DNA of 39,054 bases from Burkholderiales bacterium. Its GTDB lineage: Bacteria; Pseudomonadota; Gammaproteobacteria; Burkholderiales; WYBJ01. The notes beneath the pieces are model-generated. The model did not search any database and had not been told where the DNA came from. It saw only the letters and a program-made list of their open reading frames with translations. Positions 33,763 to 39,054 of this stretch are shown piece by piece; the stretch's first letter is position 1, and each line of letters opens with the position of its first letter. The position numbers and the translations under genes were made by a program. The stretch is taken from the NCBI GenBank assembly GCA_020848435.1, contig JADLAC010000053.1:1-39054 (forward strand), given 5' to 3'.

Positions 33763-34746
33763 ATGATCATGCAGGCCGCCAGCAAGACTGCAACCTTCGC
33801 CCTCGTCGGCGCGGCTTCGTTGCTGCCGTGCGTGCCGCACGCGCAGTCATACCCGGCGAAGCCGATCCGAGTCATCGTGCCGTTCGCGCCGGGCGGGGTT
33901 GCCGACGTGGTTACGCGAACCGTGACGCCCAGGCTCGCGGAAGCATTGCGCCAGCAAGTCCTGATCGACAATCGGGGCGGCGCCGGCGGTACGATCGGCA
34001 CTGAAATCGGCGCGAAGGCGCCGCCGGACGGCTATACCCTGACGATACCGGCGGCAAGCCACACCACCACGCCGGGGCTTTACAGGAAGCTGCCTTTCGA
34101 TCCGGTGAAGGACTTCTCCGGCATAACCCAGCTGGTGACGGTTCCCTACCTGCTGGTCGTGCATCCGTCGCTGCCCGTGCGCAACGTGAGGGAATTCATC
34201 GTGCTCGCGAAATCGAAATCGAACGAGCTTGCCTACGGCTCCGCCGGCAACGGCAGCTCCAATCATCTCGCGGGCGAGCTGTTCAAGATCATGTCCGGCG
34301 CGCCGGTCACGCACGTGGCGTACAAGGGGAGCGCACCGGCGATGACGGATCTGCTCGGCGGCCACATCGGCTTCATGTTCGATGCGATCAACACGTCGCT
34401 GCCCCACATGAAGACCGGGCGCATTCGTGCCCTGGGCATCGGCACGCTCAAGGCGTCGCGCGTCGCGCCGGAAGTCCCGACCATCGCGAGCCAGGGACTG
34501 CCCGGCTACGAGGCGAATACGTGGATCGGCGTGCTCGCGCCGGCTGCGACCCCGCGCGAGATCGTCCATCGCCTCAACGCGGAGCTGGTGAAGGTCCTCA
34601 AGGCTCCCGACATCCAGGAGCGCATGTCGAGCCAGGGCGCGGAGCCCGTCGGCAGCTCACCCGAGCAGTTCGATGCGTTCGTGCGCTCGGAGGTGACGAA
34701 GTGGGCCAAGGTGATTCGCGACGCGAAAGTGCCCTTCGCTGATTGA
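33763..34746 (+). CDS. Bug-family tripartite tricarboxylate receptor (3)
   Basis: Periplasmic solute-binding protein of 327 residues. Signal region MIMQAASKTATFALVGAASL is followed by YPAKPIRVIVPFAPGGVADV. Family motifs IDNRGGAGGTIGTEIGAK, LPFDPVKDFSGI, LAYGSAGNGSSNHLAGE and VPTIASQGLPGYEANTW are all present. The ATG at 33763 has GGGAG at 33753-33757. It lies 52 bases after the ornithine cyclodeaminase-like gene and probably in the same transcript. It shares the fold, but not close sequence identity, with the other three Bug genes in the window. Confidence 0.92.
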   Translation: MIMQAASKTATFALVGAASLLPCVPHAQSYPAKPIRVIVPFAPGGVADVVTRTVTPRLAEALRQQVLIDNRGGAGGTIGTEIGAKAPPDGYTLTIPAASHTTTPGLYRKLPFDPVKDFSGITQLVTVPYLLVVHPSLPVRNVREFIVLAKSKSNELAYGSAGNGSSNHLAGELFKIMSGAPVTHVAYKGSAPAMTDLLGGHIGFMFDAINTSLPHMKTGRIRALGIGTLKASRVAPEVPTIASQGLPGYEANTWIGVLAPAATPREIVHRLNAELVKVLKAPDIQERMSSQGAEPVGSSPEQFDAFVRSEVTKWAKVIRDAKVPFAD

Positions 34747-34750
34747 TGAG

Positions 34751-34845
34751 CGCTGCGAATCGAGCGGCAACGGTACTTGCAGCTCAGGGATCATCGAGCG
34801 CATGACCAGTTCCGATAGCCGCTGCGAATTGAGCGCCAATGCTAC
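34751..34845 (+). repeat. Imperfect 26-base direct repeat between two Bug genes
   Basis: CGCTGCGAATCGAGCGGCAA at 34751-34770 (the unit continues to 34776) recurs at 34820-34845 with 22 of 26 positions identical, offset by 69 bases. It fills most of the 131-base gap between Bug genes 3 and 4. It could be a pair of regulator binding sites or a local duplication. Confidence 0.6.
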
Positions 34846-34877
34846 ATTTCGAACGTGAGAAGACGGGGGAACGGCGC

Positions 34878-35843
34878 ATGAAGTACGTAGTGAATCTCTT
34901 GCTTTCGTTCGTCACGGTCTTGGCTGCGTTGCGCGCTGACGGGCAGGCCTATCCGGTGCGCCCCGTTCGTGTCGTGGTGCCGTGGCCCGCGGGCGGATCG
35001 AACGACAGCGTCGCGCGCATCGCGGCACAGCGACTCCAGGCTGCCATGGGCGGTTCGTTCGTGATCGACAACCGTGCCGGCGGCGCAGGGACGATCGGTG
35101 CTGCGCTGGTCGCCAAGGCGCCGGCGGACGGCTACACGTTGATGGCCCACTCAGCCACCCACGTTGCCAACGCCACCACCTACAAGTCGCTGCCTTATCG
35201 GACGTTCGAGGATTTCACGCCGATCGCGTTGCTCTCGTCGCAGCCGGCCGTGTTGGTCGTGCATCCGTCCCTGCCGGTGAAGACGACGCGCGAGCTCATC
35301 GATCTGGCGAAGCGGCGGCCGGGCCAGATCAATTACGCCTCGTCGGGTAACGGCAGCGCGCCGCACCTCATGATGGCGCTGTTCACGACGCTGGCGAGGA
35401 TCGAGCTGGTGCACGTAGCGTATCGGGGCGGCCCGCCCGCGATGACTTCGCTCGTGGCGGGCGAGACCCAGGCTTCCGTCGCGACGCTGCCGAACGCATT
35501 GCCGCAGATCGGCGCGGGCCGCCTGCGCGCCCTCGGCGTCACGATGGCGAAGCGTTCGCTCAGCGCGCCGAACATCCCGACCATCGCGGAATCCGGCCTG
35601 CCCGGCTACGAAATGAATCCCTGGATTGCCCTTTTCGGTCCCGCCGGTCTCGACCGCGATCTCGTGGACACGCTCAACGCCACGCTCGCCAAGGCGCTGC
35701 GCGAGCCGGACGTCGCGAAAACGATGCTGGCGCAAGGGCTCGAGCCCTGGATAGGTACCCCGGCGGAGCTCGCGCAGCGCATGCGCTCCGACCATGACAA
35801 GCTCGCGAAGCTCATCACTTCGATCGGCGTCACGACCGAGTAG
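34878..35843 (+). CDS. Bug-family tripartite tricarboxylate receptor (4)
   Basis: Periplasmic solute-binding protein of 321 residues. Signal peptide MKYVVNLLLSFVTVLAALRA precedes YPVRPVRVVVPWPAGGSNDSVAR. Family motifs IDNRAGGAGTIGAALVAKAP, LPYRTFEDFTPIALL, INYASSGNGSAPHLM and IPTIAESGLPGYEMNPW are clear. The ATG at 34878 is preferred because GGGGGA lies 7 bases upstream; an in-frame ATG at 34839 would add 13 residues. It follows Bug gene 3 after 131 bases and ends convergent to the SDR gene. Confidence 0.92.
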   Translation: MKYVVNLLLSFVTVLAALRADGQAYPVRPVRVVVPWPAGGSNDSVARIAAQRLQAAMGGSFVIDNRAGGAGTIGAALVAKAPADGYTLMAHSATHVANATTYKSLPYRTFEDFTPIALLSSQPAVLVVHPSLPVKTTRELIDLAKRRPGQINYASSGNGSAPHLMMALFTTLARIELVHVAYRGGPPAMTSLVAGETQASVATLPNALPQIGAGRLRALGVTMAKRSLSAPNIPTIAESGLPGYEMNPWIALFGPAGLDRDLVDTLNATLAKALREPDVAKTMLAQGLEPWIGTPAELAQRMRSDHDKLAKLITSIGVTTE

Positions 35844-36014
35844 CACGCTCCCAGCCGCGCCGGGAGGCAGGGCGGCGGAACAGCGACGCTGCGTCGAGCA
35901 CAGCAAGAAGTCGCGCCGATTGCGCGCTCTTCTCGATCGCCGCGACAGCCCTTGAGGACCGCGCGACTCAGCGAGCCGCGATTACCACGAGCAGCTCGAC
36001 AGCGCGACGCCTCC

Positions 36015-36761
36015 TCAGTCTTCATAACAGCCTTGAGTGATCGCAGTTCGACCCCCGTCGACGACGATGTTCGCGCCGTTCACGTAGGACGACCATTCGG
36101 ATGCAAGGAACAGCGCGACGCGAGCGACATCTTCGGGCATTCCGGTTCGGCCCAGCGGCGTCACGCGGATTCGCGAGGCGTCTTCCGGCCGCGCGCGTCG
36201 ATGCGTGTCGCGTATCCCACCGGTCGAGATGCAGTTGACGCGAATGCCGTATCCGCCGAGATCGTGCGCCATGACGTGAGCGAGCGGAATCAATCCGCCC
36301 TTCCCGGCCGAATAGGCAGCGAGCGAGGGATTGCCGAGAAAGCCGTCGATCGATGCATGATGGATGATGGCGCCCGCGGGCGATTTCTTCAGCAACGGCA
36401 AGAAGCGTTGCGAGCAGACGAACGCGGCGCTGAGATTGCGTGCGATCATCCGCTGCCACGTCTCGTCGGTGGTGGCTTCGAAGCGCTGCTTGATCGTGCG
36501 CCCCGCGAGATTGAAGAGAACGTCCACGCGTTGGAGCAGCCGCTCGCACTGGCCGACGACGCCCGCGACCGCGTTCGAGTCGGTTACATCGGCGAGGAAG
36601 TGCGGTAACTCGGCGCTCGCGGCAGCATCGTCTGACCAGCCCTCGCGGCTGTCGTCGATGCAGATGACCTTCGCGCCTTCGCGCGCGAACAGCGCCGCGC
36701 TGGCGCGGCCGATGCCGTACGGATTGCCGGTGACGACGGCGATCTTGTCCTTGAGCATCAT
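36015..36761 (-). CDS. Short-chain dehydrogenase/reductase
   Basis: Classical SDR oxidoreductase of about 248 residues. The cofactor-binding motif reads TGNPYGIGRASA (TGxxxGIG), followed by LFNLAGRT (NAG variant), the catalytic Ser in HHASIDGFLG, and YSAGKGG carrying the Tyr-xxx-Lys pair. The C-terminal ANIVVDGGRT is family-typical. The substrate is unknown; such proteins often oxidise an alcohol in catabolic clusters like this one. Two ATGs in a row at 36761 and 36758 start MMLKDKIAVV; the upstream frame is not family-like. It is convergent with Bug gene 4, and the 171 bases between them hold no recognised feature. Confidence 0.92.
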   Translation of the reverse strand: MMLKDKIAVVTGNPYGIGRASAALFAREGAKVICIDDSREGWSDDAAASAELPHFLADVTDSNAVAGVVGQCERLLQRVDVLFNLAGRTIKQRFEATTDETWQRMIARNLSAAFVCSQRFLPLLKKSPAGAIIHHASIDGFLGNPSLAAYSAGKGGLIPLAHVMAHDLGGYGIRVNCISTGGIRDTHRRARPEDASRIRVTPLGRTGMPEDVARVALFLASEWSSYVNGANIVVDGGRTAITQGCYED

Positions 36762-37239
36762 CGAGCGTTTCCCTTCTGCGTAGCGAAGCGGTGATTTTGG
36801 CCCCGATTGCCGCGGCCCGCACGATTCCGGCGCAGGATCATGGGTGAGCGCGACACCGAGTAGTCGTTTGGGGACACCAGTTGCCTTCGGCGCTGCGAGC
36901 AAACCTCGCCGTCATGCTGGCGTTCCCTATTCCTGGCAGGACGCTTCAATTCTCTTCGACGCCGCGGTCAACCCTCAGCCGCCGGCTCGCAAGCTTGCCC
37001 GCCCCGCCAGCGCACGCCTGCCGGCGGTCGCGGCGCCTACGACGCCGAACCGAAGGTGCGGTAGAAGCCCGCATCTGTTCCCAGAGTGCCAAAAACGTCG
37101 CATCGCAATCGCAATCAGTATCGCTTTCAGTTGCGCCTTCGGCGGCAGCCACGCATACTCGATCGAGCCGACACTGCGGCGAGTACGGTGGCGTCCGAGC
37201 GCCGTGCGCAAATGCTTGGGCGATGTAAGGAGCGCGCAC
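36762..37239. other. Intergenic region upstream of the giant adhesin
   Basis: About 478 bases with no supported gene. A possible promoter for the rightward adhesin is TTGCGC (37131-37136), 17 bases, CATACT (37154-37159), weak at both boxes. AAGGAG at 37227-37232 is a strong ribosome-binding site 7 bases before the ATG at 37240. The long minus-strand frame over 36946-37926 has no domain signal and is most likely a shadow of the adhesin gene. Confidence 0.5.
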
Positions 37240-39054
37240 ATGGCCTCGCTTCGCATCAATCCGATTTCGCACCCTCGTCGCCAGCGTGGGTGGCTGCGCG
37301 CGCCGTTCCGCGGCGGCAAACGTCTGGTCACTCGCCTGGTAGCGCAGGCGCTCGGCGTCATCGCGCATGGGCCCGCGCGCGAGCGGGCGGTATTGTTCGA
37401 GCCGCTCGAACCGCGCCTGTTGCTCGCCGCGGATCCGCTTCCCGCGCTTGTCGAGGACAGCGCGGCGATCGCGACCGCGCAGGCTTACGCGCCGGACGCG
37501 GGGCCGCGTATCGAATTCGCTACCGATTCCCCTGCGGGTGCGCTCGACGCGGTTCTGCACGCAGCGATGACCCGCATGCACGGCGCGAATCCCGCGCGGA
37601 TCGAAATCGCCGATCTCGCGGGGCCTTATCTGGCGCGGGCGAGCGGCGACGTGATCCGCATCGACGCCGACGGCGGCGGCTACGGTTGGTTCGTTGACCC
37701 GACCCCGTCCGACGATGCCGAGTTCACCTTCGACGCCGATCGACAGACATGGGCCGCACGCAATGACGGTCCGGCGGCAGGGCGAATCGACCTGCTCAGC
37801 GTGCTGATGCACGAGATCGGCCACCTCTCCGGCACGCCGCACGCCGCCGAGGACGCCGTTGCGAGCGATGCCATGCACGCGGACCTGGGCGCAGGCGTGC
37901 GGCGTACTGCGCCGAGCGGCGTTCATCCTGACGCTGGTTCGAATGCGCGGGCGGCGCTTGGCGAGCCGGCCTCGGGTCCTACGACCGAGCCGTCGAACCC
38001 GCTCGGCGAGCCCTTGATCCTCGTACCGACCGTCACCTGGATCGGCGGCGACGGCTTCTGGGACGTGGGCTCCAATTGGAGCACCGGCGTGGCGCCGGGC
38101 ATCGCCGACGACGTGTTGATCGATCGCGCCGGAGCGATCAACGTCATCACCGTGCGCAGCGCGGCCAGCGTCCGCAGCCTGCTCAGCAACGAAGACATCG
38201 TGCTTCAGTCGGGGAGCCTGACGCTCGCGGCCGACTCGGAGATCAACGGCAGACTCACCCAGGCCGGCGGGACGCTAGGGGGCGCGGGTGCGTTGACGCT
38301 CACCGGCGCCTATGACGTGACCGGTGCCAGCACCCTCGCCGGTAGCGGCACGCTGGTCACGCAAGGCACGAGCACGGTCAGCATGAGCGCCGCCAACGCG
38401 AACCTCGCGTTCTCGGGCGGCAAGACGTGGATCAATCAAGGCACGCTCACCATCGGCGGCGACGATGCGATCTATTTTGGCCTAGGCGCCCCCGGAGGGG
38501 GCAGCAATGTCCTTACCAATGCCGCCGGTGCAACGCTCAATCTTTCCAGCACCAACGCCAACCCGCTCAATTTCTGGACCGGCGCTGCGACGCTGGACAA
38601 CGCCGGCACCTTGAACCACACGTTGACTGGAACGCACGCCATCCACGGCAACATCGTGTTCAACAATGCCGGGACGCTGAACGTCGATGCAGGGGTGCTG
38701 AACGTCGGCGGCGGCAGGGGGGCGGGGCTCTACGCGGTCGACGCCGGTGCGACCCTAGGCTTTACCGCCGGCACGCGCACGCTGGATGCCGGCAGCGCGC
38801 TCGCCGGGGCGGGGCAACTGGTCGTGTCCGCCGCGACGGTGAACGCGAACGAGGCGCTCGATATCGCCGTGCGTCTCGCCGGCGGCACGCTGAATCTCAA
38901 TGCGCAAACGACGCTGCCGAGCCTCGTCATGAGCGCCGGCACGCTGGGGGGCACGGGCGCGGTGACGGTGAGCGGGGCGTTCGATGTCAGCGGCAACGCG
39001 ACCCTGAGCGGCTCGGGCAGCTTCACGACCCAGGGCGCGAGCACGCTGAGCATC
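37240..39054 (+). CDS. LEPR-XLL giant adhesin with embedded metzincin motif (5' part)
   Basis: A frame open from the ATG at 37240 to the window end (605 codons so far). The N-terminus carries LFEPLEPRLLLAADP at about 52-66, the LEPR-XLL signature of very large secreted adhesin-like proteins. At residues 191-201 it has HEIGHLSGTPH, a complete HExxHxxGxxH zinc-protease motif, with a Met-turn-like SDAMHADLGAGVRR at about 209-222. From about 265 a WIGGDGFWDVGSNWSTGVAP segment leads into Gly/Thr/Asn-rich beta-strand repeats. A block of about 40 residues (GTLGGAGALTLTGAYDVTGA) recurs about 223 codons later (GTLGGTGAVTVSGAFDVSGN). It is probably exported to the cell surface, likely by a type I system. 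No secretion genes are in the window, and the 3' end is outside it. The strong AAGGAG site supports the start. Confidence 0.85.
   Translation, partial: MASLRINPISHPRRQRGWLRAPFRGGKRLVTRLVAQALGVIAHGPARERAVLFEPLEPRLLLAADPLPALVEDSAAIATAQAYAPDAGPRIEFATDSPAGALDAVLHAAMTRMHGANPARIEIADLAGPYLARASGDVIRIDADGGGYGWFVDPTPSDDAEFTFDADRQTWAARNDGPAAGRIDLLSVLMHEIGHLSGTPHAAEDAVASDAMHADLGAGVRRTAPSGVHPDAGSNARAALGEPASGPTTEPSNPLGEPLILVPTVTWIGGDGFWDVGSNWSTGVAPGIADDVLIDRAGAINVITVRSAASVRSLLSNEDIVLQSGSLTLAADSEINGRLTQAGGTLGGAGALTLTGAYDVTGASTLAGSGTLVTQGTSTVSMSAANANLAFSGGKTWINQGTLTIGGDDAIYFGLGAPGGGSNVLTNAAGATLNLSSTNANPLNFWTGAATLDNAGTLNHTLTGTHAIHGNIVFNNAGTLNVDAGVLNVGGGRGAGLYAVDAGATLGFTAGTRTLDAGSALAGAGQLVVSAATVNANEALDIAVRLAGGTLNLNAQTTLPSLVMSAGTLGGTGAVTVSGAFDVSGNATLSGSGSFTTQGASTLSI

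Noticed and set aside
36946..37926. 326-codon minus-strand frame over the adhesin start
   Set aside because: No domain signal, while the plus strand has a strong ribosome-binding site, LEPR-XLL and zinc-protease motifs.
1..39054. CRISPR array or phage structural genes
   Set aside because: No regularly spaced short repeats with unique spacers were seen, and apart from the recombinase no phage gene was recognised.

Overview
The window reads as high-GC betaproteobacterial chromosome, probably Burkholderiales or a related uncultured lineage. The main reason is the block rpoE-rseA-rseB-mucD-(glutaredoxin-like)-lepA-lepB-DUF4845-rnc-era-recO-pdxJ-acpS-nagZ (7.9-19.5 kb), a gene order I associate with this class. 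Four Bug-type tripartite tricarboxylate receptors in one stretch point the same way. Taxonomy is inferred from gene content only.

Left part (1-7.7 kb): a truncated copy of a structured repeat, then a minus-strand phosphate module (PiT transporter plus DUF47/PhoU-like partner). An MFS transporter bracketed by short GCAAGACCTGACCC repeats follows, then a small Cys-rich protein and tRNA-Asn with a clear promoter. A class III aminotransferase is divergent from a NodB-type deacetylase. An osmoprotectant-type ABC protein fuses the binding domain to the permease and has no ATPase beside it.

Core block (7.9-23.6 kb): the sigma-E envelope stress regulon (rpoE, rseA, rseB, mucD) runs into translation, secretion and RNA-processing genes with tight spacing and several 4-base start/stop overlaps, some on TTG or GTG starts. 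Then come a DUF3135 gene, efp (minus), a family 5 uracil-DNA glycosylase, uvrC and pgsA. Two tRNAs (Gly-GCC, Cys-GCA) close the block.

Small island (23.86-25.85 kb): a tyrosine recombinase pointing at the 3' end of tRNA-Cys, then a HigB2/HigA2-like toxin-antitoxin pair with a perfect palindrome just upstream.

Accessory catabolic region (26-36.8 kb): four Bug receptors are interleaved with a carboxymuconolactone decarboxylase/AhpD-like gene, an amidohydrolase, two DAO-type FAD oxidoreductases, an ornithine cyclodeaminase/mu-crystallin homologue and an SDR. The set suggests uptake and oxidation of an amino or imino acid-like compound, but the substrate cannot be read from sequence.

The two most notable signals are here. 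The AhpD-like gene has an in-frame TGA exactly where the second Cys of its CxxC motif is expected, followed by a hairpin that fits the bacterial SECIS pattern, so it is a candidate selenoprotein. The other is a 274-bp element at 31235-31508 with perfect 25-bp terminal inverted repeats and two internal hairpin arms; it is about 96% identical over 199 bp to the sequence at 1-199. Each copy supplies the stop codon of a neighbouring gene.

Right edge (37.2-39.05 kb): the 5' part of a giant secreted adhesin with a LEPR-XLL N-terminus, an embedded metzincin zinc-protease motif and long beta-rich repeats, running off the window.
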